Assembly (NCBI RefSeq): GCF_040412425.1
Contig: NC_089763.1
Location: 57,873,587 to 57,937,586 of the forward strand
DNA: 64,000 nucleotides
Origin: Macrobrachium rosenbergii
Taxonomy: Eukaryota > Arthropoda > Malacostraca > Decapoda > Palaemonidae
Reading direction: 5' to 3'
Shown piece by piece: positions 33,528 to 44,379 of this stretch (its first letter is position 1; each line of letters starts with the position of its first letter). Under the pieces are notes generated by a model. It had not been told where the DNA came from. It saw only the letters and a list, made by a program, of their open reading frames with translations, and ran no database searches. The position numbers were made by a program, and so were the translations under genes.

Positions 33528-34500
33528 TGTCCAGCTACAGCTCCTGGCGCCAGCTTGGGTGCCTGGCACCATCTCTCAAGCACCTGGCTCCATCTCTCGA
33601 GCGTCCAGTTACAGCTCCCGGGCTCCTGGCGCCAGTTCCTGAGTGCCAGGCGCTAGCTCTCAAGCACCTGGCACCAGCTCCTGAGCCCCGGTGCCAGTTC
33701 TTCAGTACCTGTCTCCTTCTTCTGAGTGCCAAGCTCCCGCTTACAAATGTGACTCTCCTCCTTTACTCCGTGATGAGCCATCCTTGGCACCCATTAAACA
33801 GCAGTTAGCTGAAATTATGGTCTTTCTCCAAGAAACTCAATCCAAGATGGTGCTCTCTTCGTCATCCAAGAAGGCTCCGAAGGAAGTTGATGATTGACTT
33901 TTGGCAAGGCAAGCATCCTTCGCTATTCCTCCTTCTCGCTTAGTCCATAGTAGATATCTGTCCTTCATCACGGGTGGGGGGGGGGGGGAATTGGCTCTTC
34001 TGCTTCAGGAGTGGCTGCTTCCTCCCAAGGGGACTTCTCCAGCCTCATGTTATCTTCCTGACGCTCTGAGTTTTCATCGGCGAAGGTTATTTGTCCATCG
34101 GCTGTACTGGACCAACTTGTTAAGGACCTCTTCAAGGTGTTGAGATCTTCAGTCTCCTGGACTGGATAGTTGGAGCTCTGGCCAAGGAAAATGAGAATTT
34201 CAAGAAGTTAAAGAACGATATTGCCTTGCCTTGGTCTGGCTCAGAGATGGATTTATTGACTTTACTTTTCTTGGAGCAGACACCTGGATTTCAGAGATGG
34301 ATTTATTGACCTTGCAGCTCTTTTCTTCTTGGGAGTATTGAAGAAGGGGGAATTATGGTGCTCCTTTACATCTAAATGGGTTACACAGACCCAGAAGTCA
34401 ACCCTTGTGTTTTTGTGTTGGACTCTCATCTCCTTTTCCTGCAGGTTACTGGGAGGAAAATTGCTTCAGACCTCCAAGAGGAGTCCACTCAGGAATCTAC
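33528..34500 (+). pseudogene. DIRS gag segment lying inside copy C RNase H
   Basis: A block of gag where RNase H should continue. It holds a seven-residue repeat array (33,531-33,735), PSLAPIKQQLAEIMVFLQE, and the gag C-terminal domain (LGVLKKGELWCSFTSKWVTQ). RNase H resumes right after it with TARDLLLWTDQN, matching AKDLFLW in copy A. So gag sequence was inserted into, or recombined with, the RNase H coding region. Confidence 0.75.
33531..33735 (+). repeat. 21-base tandem array in the DIRS C gag segment
   Basis: About nine imperfect units like cacctggctccatctctcga, encoding seven-residue APGTISQ / APGSISR type repeats with some stops. Same gag position as the arrays in A, B, E and F but a different unit. 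Confidence 0.75.
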
Positions 34501-34840
34501 TGTCAACAGCAAGAGACCTTCTACTGTGGACAGATCAAAATTGAGTGATTCTAGTCACTTGATTTGTTCAGGCCAAACTAAAGGTTCTGGTGGATGAACT
34601 GAGTCGTTGGAAGCAGGTCCTCACCGAGTGGACCTTGCATCCCCTGGTCTGTTGGGATCTGTGGAATCTATGGGGGCAGGCCAGCTTTGGACCTGTTTGC
34701 CACCTCAAGGAACCATCGCCTTCCTCTCTTTTGTTCTCCGGCTACAGTCACTCAAGCAAGGGTAACACAAGACCGTGTCTACTCAGACAACCTCACTTCA
34801 AGAGATTCCACAAAAATGTGGTCCTCTCTTCACCTGACAG
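34501..34840 (+). pseudogene. DIRS C RNase H end and methyltransferase-type remnant
   Basis: VLVDELSRWKQVLTEWTL is the linker seen as ELSCCKQVLPTEW in copy A. LDLFATSRNHRLPLFCSPA is the start of the Dam-like domain, then a deletion removes the FPPF part and joins to the recombinase leader region. Confidence 0.75.
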
Positions 34841-35816
34841 GCTTAGGAAAGTCAGGAAGCTTGTCAGAGCAAAAGGGTTCTCTATATGTGCCACAGAGGC
34901 CATTGCAAAATGCAGGCATCAATCTTCTGTCAGCGTCTGCCAGGCTAAGTGGGTGCTTTTCTGAAACTGGTGTCTCAGACACGTCTATTCTTCTGAGACA
35001 TCTGTGACCCAGTTGCAGATTTCCTCCTTTACTTGAGGAGATCTAGAATGTCTCGTCCTCCTCCATTAAGAGGTATCGAGCTACATTTAACTCAGTGTTT
35101 AAGCTCAAGGACCTAGATCTTTTGTCATCCCAATCTTAACAACCTCGTCAAGTCCTTGGATATGTCCAAGCAAAGGAAGGAAGATCCGGTCTCATGGAAA
35201 CGGGACGTAGTGTTGAAGTGGCTGACAAGTCCTTCTTTTGAACTCCTGTGTTCCTCTCCTCTGAGAAACCTTTCCTGGAAGACCCTCTTCCTTGTGGTCT
35301 TGACTACTGCTAAACATATTAACAAGATCCAAGCCATCGATAAGGGAAGGTTTTCACTAGAAGACAAGGTTTATTCCTTTCCCTGGGATTTTTAGCCAAG
35401 AACAAGGATCATCCAAGCATTCTTGCTCTGTTAAGAACTTAAGGGACATCCTGGGCTGTGAGGAATAAGAGAGAGGTATTTGTCCTGTTAGGGCTTTCAA
35501 GTAATTACCTGAACAGAACTGAGAAGATCCGAGGGCCACCCATTCCCTCTGGTGTTCTGTTAAGAACCTGTCTCGCCTTCTGACTAGAAAGCATTGTCCT
35601 TCTTCCAGAGGAACTTTACTTCTGAGGCACACTCTCGGAATCAGGAGGACATTCTGCATATTTTAAAGTGAAAGCTCTTGATGTCAGGACAGTCTTTACC
35701 TAATTAGCTTTCAGGCAAATTGATCTTCGCGTTTTGCTAATTAAAAAAGTGTTTGTAATTGCTGTGCCTTGGGACCATTATCAGTGACTGGCATGGTGTT
35801 GGGTGAGGAAGCATAG
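34841..35816 (+). pseudogene. DIRS C tyrosine recombinase
   Basis: VRKLVRAKGFSICATEAIAK (N-terminal region) is followed by WKRDVVLKWLTSPSFELL. The first catalytic Arg is changed (TAKHINKIQAI), and the His-x-x-Arg box has lost its His (VKALDVRTV). It ends GPLSVTGMVLGEEA. At least two active-site residues are gone and several stops are present. Confidence 0.83.
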
Positions 35817-36096
35817 GATTTTCTCCTACTTCTCTTTGCCTTGAAGGGAGGTGTCAAGTTTTGAGGAGACGGGGGGTACAGTACTATGTAACTGGAGTAC
35901 CCACCATTCATAATGGATTGGTAGTGGTTGTCTTGTCAGTGTTGGTGACAGCGTTGTCTGGTTTTTTGTTATTTTGGTACTATGCCCAGGGCAAGGGCAC
36001 TTATCTATGTCTTGTCAGCGATCAGACCTATCCTCTGCTGCAAGACTCCCACTTATGTAGAGGCAACTGCTCAATCGCCATGCCACTACAGGTTAA

Positions 36097-36374
36097 AAGT
36101 TCCTCATTGGATGGGTTGGTATCATTCTCGGCTAGCACTCTGCTGGGCCCACGTTCGATTCTCCGACCGACCAGTGAAGAATTAGGGAAATTTATTTCTG
36201 GTGATAGAAATTCATTTCTTGTTATAATGTGGTTCGGATTCCACAATAAGCTGTAGGTCCCGTTGCTAGGTAACCAATTGGTTCTTAGCCACGTAAAATA
36301 AATCTAATCCTTCGGGCCGGCCCTAGGAGAGCTGTTAATCAGCTCAGAGGTCTGGTTAAACTAAGGTATACTTA
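36097..36374 (+). mobile_element. tRNA-derived-looking SINE, copy 1
   Basis: 278 bases flanked by a perfect 12-base target-site duplication, actacaggttaa (36,085-36,096 and 36,375-36,386). The 5' part has a B-box-like cgttcgattctcc. The central and 3' part (ttcggattccacaataagct, ggtcccgttgctaggtaacc, aatccttcgggcc) is almost identical to the SINEs at 60,916 and 38,513. It is inserted in the DIRS C 3' region. An ORF across it is not a gene. Confidence 0.88.
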
Positions 36375-36735
36375 ACTACAGGTTAAGATGAGCACCAACC
36401 AGAAGCAGTTTTCACCTGCAGTAGCTCTCTTATCAGGTAAGGAAATGACAAGCATTGTTTCAATGCTAGCCATCCTTCCTATTTCAGTCATTATCACACC
36501 TTAATGTTTTGGAGTAGAATATGTCCATTCATCCCACTCCCTATCAATGTGGGATTCAGCTGTGTAATTACCTGGGAAGTTACTTATATGAAAATGATAT
36601 TTTTATAACAAAATTAAGTTTCATGTATACAGTACTTCTCAGGTGATTACATAATCAGTGCCCTCCCTCCTTCCCTCTGATGGATATAGGGGAACAAACA
36701 GAATACCGTTACCAGCTAAGTTATTCCCAGTACTC

Positions 36736-37894
36736 CCAAAAGAGTCAAGAATTGCCTTCAAATTGTCAGTCAGTTCCTTCAGTTTGTAAATCTAGGCAAA
36801 CTGCACATGAGACCCCTTCAGTTTTTCCTCAAAGCGAATTGGTGCAGAAAAACCCCACCAGACTTTTCATCTTCCCGATTACATCGGAAATCAAAGAGGA
36901 TCTCCGGTGGTGGTCGTGCGGAGAAAGACTTCAGGAAGGGAAGTCTCTTCTCCCAGTGCGCCCAGACCTCCTATTTTATTCTGATGCCTCCGACCTAAGG
37001 CTGGGGTGCCCTTCTGGATGGCCGGGAAGTCTCCGGAACGTGGGCTATGGTACAACAGAATGGGCCTTCAGTCCTTCTTGGATCTGGTCCGCGGCAAGAA
37101 GATTGTAGTACACGTTGACAACACCGGCTCTTGCTTACTAAATTCGCAAACGGGGCCACTCATTCCTTCTCTCTGTACAAGATGGCAAGGGATCTCCTTA
37201 TGTGGGTGGAGGAGAACCAAGTCTCTCTTGTCACCCGGTTCATTCAAGGGAGGATGAACGTGAGAACGTGATTGCGGACGAATTAAGCTGCCTCAGACAG
37301 ATCCTTCCAACTGAGTGGACCTTAGACCCGATAGTCTGCGACAATCTGTGGAAACTGTGGGGCAAACCCACAGTGGATCTTTTCGCAGCGTTGAGAAACC
37401 ACCTTCTTCCCCTCTTTTGCTCTCCGTTCCCGGATCCTCAAGCATGGAGCATGGACGCCATGCTTTTGGACTGGACAGACTTAGATGTGTGCGCCTTCCC
37501 TCCCTTCGGAATGATCAGGGAAGTAATCAACAGGCTGTCGACGCATCAGAACACCTCCATGACCCTAGTAGCCCCATTTTGGCCTAACAAGGAATGGTTT
37601 CCAGACTTTATTCGACTCCTGGTAGACTACCCAAGACTCCTTCCACAAAAACAGTCTCTGCTCAGACAACCCCACTTTCTCAGATTCCACCAAGGGTTAT
37701 CCGCTCTGGCCCAGACAGGCTTCAGACTGTCAAGTGCCTTGTCAGAGCAAAAGGGTTTACGAGACAGGCTGCAGAGGCAATTGCGAAATGCAGATGAGCT
37801 GCTTCTACAAAGCTCTACTAATCAAAATGGGCAGTCTTCAGAAGGTGGTGCAGCTGCCATAACATCTCTTCTGAGACATCTAGAAGCCAAGTAG
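36736..37894 (+). pseudogene. DIRS D pol: RT end, RNase H, methyltransferase-type domain
   Basis: LGKLHMRPLQFFLKANW is the RT end. RNase H follows in broken frames. An open 230-codon stretch (37,202-37,894) then contains DELSCLRQILPTEWTL, VDLFAALRNHLLPLFCSPFP, DAMLLDWTDLDVCAFPPFGM and MTLVAPFWPNKEWFPDF. This is the best copy of the Dam-like domain here; FPPFGMI sits where N6-adenine methyltransferases have NPPY. The final codons (RLLPQKQSLLRQPHFLRFHQ onward) overlap the recombinase frame. Confidence 0.85.
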
Positions 37895-38939
37895 CCGACT
37901 TTTTGATATTCCTAAAGTCCGTCAGGAAGCTATCAACCTCTACCATCAAAGGGTATAGGTCCATGCTCAGCTCAGTTTTTAAGCACAGGAATGGACCTGT
38001 CTTCTAATCAAGATATCACCAACTTGATCATATCCTTCGATACGTCCAAGAAAGAAAGTTCTTCCAACGTCTCTTTGAACTTAGACGTTGTACTGAAGTG
38101 GCTTTCAAGTCCTCAGTTTGTACCTCTTCGTTCTGTTTCCCTCAGGAATCTCATGAAGAAGACTCTCTTTTTAGTGGCTCTCACTCCTGCCAAACGTATT
38201 AGAGAGTTACAGGCAATAGACAAGAGAATAGGCTTTGCACAAGAGGACGCAGTCTGCTCTCTATCTCTTGGTTTCCTCACAAAGAACGAGGACCCTTCTA
38301 AACCCTGGCCTAGACCCTTTGTCATCAAGAACCTTATGGATATTGTAGGTCCTGAGGAAGAAGAAAGACTCCTCTGTCCAGTGAGGTGCCTCAGGTACTA
38401 TCTTCAGAGAACGGAAAAGAATAGAGGACCTTCAAGCAACCTCTGGTGCTCTGTAAGAAACCCAGTTTGCCCGCTCTCTAAAAATGCCATATCCTTTTTT
38501 CTGAGAGTAAAGTAAGTATACCTTAGTTTTACCAGACCACTGAGCTGATTAACAGCTCTCCTAGGGCTGGCCCGAAGGATTAGACTTATTTTACGTGGCT
38601 AAGAACCATTTGGTTACTTAGCAACGGGACCTACAGCTTATTGTGGAATCCGAACCACATTATAGCGAGAAATTAGAGTTAATATTAGAAGCCCACTCTC
38701 AGATCCAGGAAGAAGCCTTTCTATTACTTAAGGTTAAGGCTTACAAAATTAGGGCAGTTGCAACTTCCCTCGCTCATAAACACAACTTGTCTCTTTCCTC
38801 GATCCTACAGTCAACGTTCTGGAGATGCAAGTCCATATTCACCTTACACTACCTCAGGGACATAGAAACCGTGTTTGAAAATTGTAGCACTTTAGGACCT
38901 TTATCCGTGGCTGGCATGGTGCTGGGAGAGGAAGCATAG
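37700..38939 (+). pseudogene. DIRS D tyrosine recombinase, interrupted by a SINE
   Basis: The N-terminal region VKCLVRAKGFTRQAAEAIAK overlaps the pol end. From 37,991 to 38,515 a 174-codon open frame carries VVLKWLSSPQFVPLRSVSLR, Arg in PAKRIRELQAI and FLTKNEDPSKPWPRPF. A SINE (38,513-38,672) then interrupts it. The rest has KVKAYKIRAVA (the box His is Tyr) and the Tyr region FTLHYLRDIETVFENC, ending GMVLGEEA at 38,939. Confidence 0.87.
38513..38672 (-). mobile_element. SINE copy 3, partial, reversed
   Basis: The reverse complement of the central and 3' part of the SINE at 60,916 (ggcccgaaggattagactta, agcaacgggacctacagctt, tggaatccgaaccacat). The tRNA-like head is missing. Flanks agagtaaa and agagttaa may be a degenerate target-site duplication. 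It splits the DIRS D recombinase. Confidence 0.85.
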
Positions 38940-39741
38940 GGAATATCTCTGTTCCTTTGCTATCCACTCGCCTTGACTTAAGGTTTTGAGTCAATGGGAA
39001 GCCTGGGGGTACACTGTACCTGGAGTACCCACCAGTTCGTATTTGATTATTGGTGATAATGTTTGGGTTTTGGTTTTATTCTATGGTGTAAGTGACAGTG
39101 TTGTCATTTTGTATTCTGATCTTTGCCCAGGGCAAGGGCATCTTTTAAAACTTTGTCAGCATACGGTGTACTTCCTCCGCTGCAAAGTTCCCCACCAATG
39201 TATTGGCGACCCTTAGCTATACTGCCACATCCACTACAAGGTGAGAGAAGGGAAGCGCCGACCAGAGGCAGTACCTACCTGCAGCAGCCCTGTCAACAGG
39301 TAAGGAAGCAACAAACATTTATTCAATGTTAGCAACCTTTCTATTTCAAATTCATTACTTACTTAATGCTTTGGAATAGAATATGTCCATGCTCTTTCCC
39401 ACCTCCTAACAATGTGGAATCAGCAATGTAATTACTTGGTAAGTTACTGACACAAAAATGACATTTTTATGATAAAATAAAGTTTTATATATATTACCAA
39501 GTAATTACATAATCAGAGCCCGCCCTCCTCCCCTTGCATGGACATTAGAGCGTAAAACGAATTGAGCTCTCCGCTGGGTTGTTTCCTTGAGTCCCAGATG
39601 GTGGGCAGAACCTTGTCACCTACACACTAACAACAACAACGCCACCACTCAAATTTTGAATTTTCAAGCTGTCATAGGTTAGGGAACCAATTACTTGGTA
39701 AGTATATATAAAACTTTATTTTATCATGAAAGTGTCATTTT
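38940..39741 (+). repeat. DIRS D 3' region and right terminal repeat
   Basis: Conserved tail blocks (gtacctggagtacccaccag, gcccagggcaagggcatc), then gtaattacttggtaagttac and its inverted partner, then the terminal repeat ending near gtcattttgg. Confidence 0.8.
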
Positions 39742-41924
39742 GGTTAGAATAAGGTTAGTCCGAATTGGTTAGAGAACCTGTCTGGGTCCCCCCATAGTGT
39801 GCGACTATTTTTTGCATTCCCTTATAAGAGGTAAGGTGTCGGTGCCCTCACCCATCTGTAGCCTAAGCCTAGGACTGCCAGGTTACAGTTGGAAAAGTCC
39901 GCTGCTAGGGAACTGGTTCGGTTCTCAGGGCGATTTGGTTCTGTGCCCTCCATCACCTGCCTCTGTTTTTCACGCTCTGAGTCTCGTATAATGCGTAGGC
40001 TGAAAGAAAGTTAATCTTTGCTACTTTCGCGACTTATACCATCATCGGCACCTAGTATGAGGATGTTAGCACGATAAGACTAATTATATTAGGTATAGAC
40101 AGTTTGACAGTTTTATTAATAATAGTGTGCCTATAGTGAGTTGTACTTCTTCTGATGTTATGTCGATTCAGTTGGTTGTTTAACCAATCTCTTCATCTTT
40201 TGCACATTATAAATCCTTGTCTGCTAGCCTATTCCTCTTTCTCCATCGAAATACACTTGTTCATTCTTTACCTGCTTTTTCTTCGGCTATCGCCGAATCT
40301 CTTACTTCTGCCTTGATTAATGTTTCTCTTTCCAAGTCTACCATGGTTACAGTATCTACTGTTGTTTTTAAGCTAGATATTATTCTAGCTACTTAGCTTT
40401 CTAAGGGTGTGTCTTATGGGATTGCTCTCATGTCTGTTGACTTGCTTTTGGACGAGGCAGGAGTCGTCACAACTCCTCTTCGCCTCTGCCTCCCAACTTT
40501 TCCCATTTTGTTTGGCGCCTCATTTTCTTCTGCTCAGCTGACTAGTGTAGACTCAGCTGAGTCGCTTCGGACTACGTTTCCCATTATTCCTTTCATTGAG
40601 TTGTGGATATGATGCAGGTACTCAGGTGCTGTTGCTTCATGTCACCAGCTGTTGCCTCCTGTCTCCCGCTGTCTGATTCAGTGGATCTCCGGTTCGATTG
40701 GCATTTGCTGGAGTGTTGCACTTCACTGTATCCTCAATTAGTTGAGGAAAGAGGCCACATAGAAAATATAATCCCTTGTCTTTGAGGATTTCAGCACCCT
40801 TATAGTATTTGGAGAATGAGAACCCAAGCTTTCTCCTCCAATAAAAGTGCGTTTCGTGAGTTTTCTCATACCCGGTGCACAAAGTTCCCTTTAAGTCGGC
40901 AGGGGCTTGTTCTCTGGTTTTTTTGTAGTGAGTACCACCTCTTGTGATACAGGTGCTTAATCGGCGCTTAAACAGTCTTCGATCAAAGGTTCAGTTTTCT
41001 TTATCTTTCTTGTAGAGAGACAAACTCAAGGCTGACCAGTGCTTTGGGCATGCTGAACAGAGTCTCAGTTTAGATTGTTGAAGTTTTTATCTTTCATTGA
41101 ACTTTTGCTCAGTATAGTTATCTCTTCTCTGTGCCAGCTTAGAGAGGTTGAGGTGCCAGCTTAGGGAGCTTTTGGCACCAGCTTTAAGTGTTTTGTGTCA
41201 GTGGAAGTTTAGCGAGGAAGAGCATTAGTTTTTAACTTGCGCAACTGTCAAACCCGTTTCTGATGCTGCAGGCTAATATTCTCATGCTTATAGTAACTTG
41301 GTTTGGAAGAAGTGAGAGCACTTATGCTCCTATCAGTAGTAAAGGCTTATGCTGGTCAGGTTAAGGCGATAAGGAAGGATATATTGGTATGTAAAGACAT
41401 CTGTAAAGTCATTTGTGAAGTCTCTGCTAAAAGTGTTAATTGTAAAGTCTCTGCTGGGCAAGTTTTCTGTGGTGACGTCCCATTTTCTTTGCCTACAATT
41501 AGTCACGCCTAACGTATCAGGTCACGCAAAGTTCAATCATTTAAACTATGTATATATTTTGTTTACCTGCTGTCAAAAATGCATCACATGTTTCTTCTTT
41601 CACAGGCATCAAGATTGTATCCAATTCCATTTCTGTCTGTTCTTGTATTGTAAAGTGTACTGGTTCGCTGTATTTATTGTTATTTATTATCAACCTCAGG
41701 TCACTGAGGTTTCCATTGTATTCAGCGGTTGGCCAGTCTGCCACTATATAAACTGCCTGGATCATGAATAAAGTAGCAGTAACCTTATCTTGCTCGTTTC
41801 TTTCGCACCTCTTAAAGGTACAAGTCTTATTTTATACCTTCGGGGATCATTTCAGCCCTCAGGTTCTGGTAGATGGCCAATTGCAAGCCTCCTGGCATGA
41901 TTGGAGAGACTTAGGAGCAGAATC
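39742..41924. other. Unassigned DNA, possibly an old gag-like remnant
   Basis: No recognised domain. The 67-codon frame at 40,409-40,612 is unremarkable. Short repeats of gtgccagcttag at about 41,105-41,190 recall the gag arrays of the DIRS copies, but nothing else confirms a link. Confidence 0.4.
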
Positions 41925-42144
41925 TTAGGCTGTGTTCTCACCAAAGGAGTTGCGTCGAGTCGAGTCACTTCGAGTCTCGGTAATTCATGATGCATCATGA
42001 ATCACCAACCCAATTTTAACACTGATTTGTAAGGACCTTTGAAAGATACTATTCATACCAAATGCGTTGAGTCACATTGCGTCGAGTCGCCTCAAGTCAA
42101 AATTTTTGACGTCAGTCATAGTAAGTCTCGCGCCGTTTGCAAGT

Positions 42145-42261
42145 ATGCTGGTTGAACTACTAATAAACTTAGTCCAGGAGCACCCTGCTGCCCAGAAGTA
42201 CCCTGCTATCTATGATGGCAAAGACCCCAACCACCGTGACCATGACTTCATTGTTAGTTAA
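42145..42261 (+). pseudogene. MADF/Myb-like domain remnant of the Harbinger element
   Basis: Reads MLVELLINLVQEHPA, an insert, AIYDGKDPNHRDHDFIVS, a stop, then WKEVAAAV. The L-I-x-L-V...HP-x-[IL]-[YW]-D...W-x-x-[IV]-A pattern is that of MADF/Myb-SANT-like DNA-binding proteins, which PIF/Harbinger elements encode besides the transposase. Codons around EHPA are partly duplicated. It is too short to be functional. Confidence 0.62.
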
Positions 42262-42298
42262 TGGAAAGAAGTTGCTGCTGCAGTGTCATGTACATATA

Positions 42299-42640
42299 CA
42301 GGCAGTCCCCAGTTTATGACAGGTCCGAGGTTGTGACGCTTTTCAAATATAATCATCAGAAATTATTTCCCAGTTTATGACGCATGTTCCAGGGTCACGA
42401 CGCGTCGTATGCCGATCCGATGGAAGAAATATGGCTCCAAAAGGCAGAATAATCAAAATTTGGAGGTTTTTTGAATAAAAACTCAATAAAAATGCAGTTT
42501 ACATCATTTTCAATGCTGTACACCCAAAACATTAAAAGTAAGGTTTTCTTAGGATTTTTGACAATTTTTCGGTTCATGAAGATTTTCGGTTTACGACGTG
42601 GCATGAAAACGAAACCCCCGTCGTAAACTGGGGACTGCCT
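42299..42640. mobile_element. pogo/Tigger-like MITE, copy 1
   Basis: 342 bases starting caggcagtccccagttta and ending taaactggggactgcct, next to TA at both ends. It is homologous over its whole length to the element at 43,638. CAGGCA-type ends with TA target sites fit pogo/Tigger-derived MITEs. CpG sites of copy 2 are often TpG or CpA here. Confidence 0.85.
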
Positions 42641-42955
42641 ATACCGGAAAAAGACAACAGTTTTATTCACTTTGAACCATTTACTATGCTTTTAACAATA
42701 CATGTTGCTAATGTAGTACTGTACTGTGAACTGTAGGCCAACCTAACTTAGCCACTCAAAATAGCCAAAATTAGCAATATCCCCATTCTACCCATAGGCC
42801 TGTATTTTATAATAATGATGTAATCTGTTAGGTTAGGTAGGTTTCCCATTTTTTCAGGTAGTCTAATGTACTAAAACCTTATATTAAAGGTTTTTACATG
42901 GTCTAAACCTCAAAACTAGATGTGGAGCTCTCTTCCATAGTTACCTGGTAACGAA

Positions 42956-42960
<5 letters not shown>

Positions 42961-43027
<67 letters not shown>
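42961..43027. repeat. (CT)n microsatellite
   Basis: About 33 perfect CT dinucleotides inside the Harbinger-like element. Confidence 0.98.
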
Positions 43028-43030
<3 letters not shown>

Positions 43031-43339
43031 GTAATCATCTAAACGGCCATTATTAGTGCAGTGTGTCATTTGTTCAGATGATGCACCCAGATGTGAGGTT
43101 TATTTTTACATCTGCGATGACAAAGCCACAGCAAAGCATTAATTTGGCAAGAGAATATGCACCTACTCTCAACAAAGCTATTATGGCTTTGTGGCAATAT
43201 AAAGATAAAAATAGAGTAGACTCGCCTTACTGACACATTTGGTGTGAATGGTATCATCAAAATTAATTGCATCAAATGAATTAATGTTACTTGACTTGAC
43301 TTGACTTGATGCGACTTCCTTGGTGTGAATGCAGCCTTA

Positions 43340-43597
43340 AGTGGTGGAGGCAGTGAAGGAGTTATGATTCCTTTCAGGTTACCACCTACTGGTTTAGTCT
43401 CTTATAGCTGTTCTTTTGTCTTTTCCAGAAGTGTCTCATTCTTTAGTAGGAGGCTGTAAATTAGATAATGAAATGGACCAGGCAGTAATTCACTGGGATT
43501 TTACCTCTGACTTTTCCTAGCTCCATAAGCAACCAGAGACTGGTGCTCAGTGTTGGATGGATCTAGACTGAATAACTTACGTGTCTGTCCCCATGCT
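43340..43597. other. Unassigned DNA between Harbinger element and DIRS E
   Basis: Short interval without a recognisable feature. It presumably continues the sequence left of the Harbinger-like element. Confidence 0.5.
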
Positions 43598-44120
43598 TTT
43601 AGGTTTGTTCATGAGACTTACCTGTCAGATATATATACAGGCAGTCCCCGGTTTACGACGGTTCCGGCTTACGACGTTCGAGGTTCGGCGCTTTTCAAAT
43701 ATATTCATCAGAAATTATTTCCCGGCTTACGACGCATGTTCGGGGTTCTGACGCGTTGTACGCCGATCCGACGGAAGAAATATGGCCCCAAAATGGCAGA
43801 ATAATCATAATTTGAAGGTTTTTTTGATGTAAAACTCAATAATAATGCAGTTTACATTGTTTTCAATGCACCCAGAGCATTAAAAGTAAGTTTTCTTATG
43901 ATTTTGACGATTTTCGACGATTTTCCGGCTTACGACGATTTTCGGGTTACGACCGGCGCAGAACGGAACCCCGTCGTAAACCGGGGACCGCCTGTATATA
44001 GCTGTATTCTCCGAATCCGACAGAATTTCAAAATCTCGCGGCTGCGCAGTGTGGCCAGGTGGTTAGTACCCATTCCGCCGCTGGGGCGGGTATCGAGAAC
44101 TATTCCCATTTTCTATTCAG
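43598..44120 (+). repeat. Left inverted terminal repeat of DIRS E, split by a MITE
   Basis: The outer part ggtttgttcatgag...cagatatata (43,600-43,637) and inner part tatagctgtattctcc (from 43,995) are contiguous in the right repeat. Removing the MITE and one TA restores the match. Confidence 0.85.
43638..43994. mobile_element. pogo/Tigger-like MITE, copy 2
   Basis: 357 bases, caggcagtccccggtttacg ... ccggggaccgcctg, flanked by TA on both sides. It is CpG-rich and less decayed than copy 1 at 42,299. No coding capacity. Confidence 0.9.
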
Positions 44121-44379
44121 ATTTTCTCTGTCGCGGTACTGTCAACATCTGTTTTCAGTATCTCCGTCTTTGGATTTCGTAAACTCGTTATTTTCCACTT
44201 AAGTATTCTCTTTGACTTTTGGTTTTGACTTTGGATTGTGGATTGCATACGCTTTTGTGGACTGTTTTGGATTTGCTTTTGGATTACTCTTGATGATGTC
44301 TGGCCTCTAGTTCTAAGTTAGCTAGAGTATGTTGTGTAATGAGTGGCAGAGGTGCCACCGGTTGCTTCCAAGGACCTCA

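Larger units (their letters stand above)
30532..36735 (+). mobile_element. DIRS-like retrotransposon copy C, internally rearranged
   Basis: The left terminal repeat (about 30,535-30,730) has its complement at about 36,640-36,733 (gggagtactggga against tcccagtactccc). The right one is cut short at 36,735, where copy D begins. The interior is scrambled: gag, then a jump to the end of RT, RNase H interrupted by about 970 bases of gag, the end of RNase H, then recombinase. The RT catalytic domain is absent. A SINE sits in the 3' region. Confidence 0.82.
36736..39741 (+). mobile_element. DIRS-like retrotransposon copy D, 5'-truncated
   Basis: Begins abruptly in the RT C-terminus at the broken end of copy C and runs to a right terminal repeat at about 39,415-39,741. 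The left repeat, gag and RT catalytic domain are absent. RNase H, the methyltransferase-type domain and recombinase are relatively intact. The C/D junction looks like a deletion or recombination between neighbouring same-orientation copies. Confidence 0.85.
41928..43336. mobile_element. PIF/Harbinger-like DNA transposon, non-autonomous
   Basis: Inverted ends of roughly 45 bases: ggctgtgttctcaccaaagg at the left against, at the right, the reverse complement of ccttggtgtgaatgcagcc. They are flanked by a 3-base duplication TTA (41,925-41,927 and 43,337-43,339), the Harbinger target type. Subterminal gagtc/gactt repeats follow. No transposase is present, only a MADF-type remnant. It contains a MITE (42,299-42,640) and a (CT)n tract. 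Confidence 0.72.
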
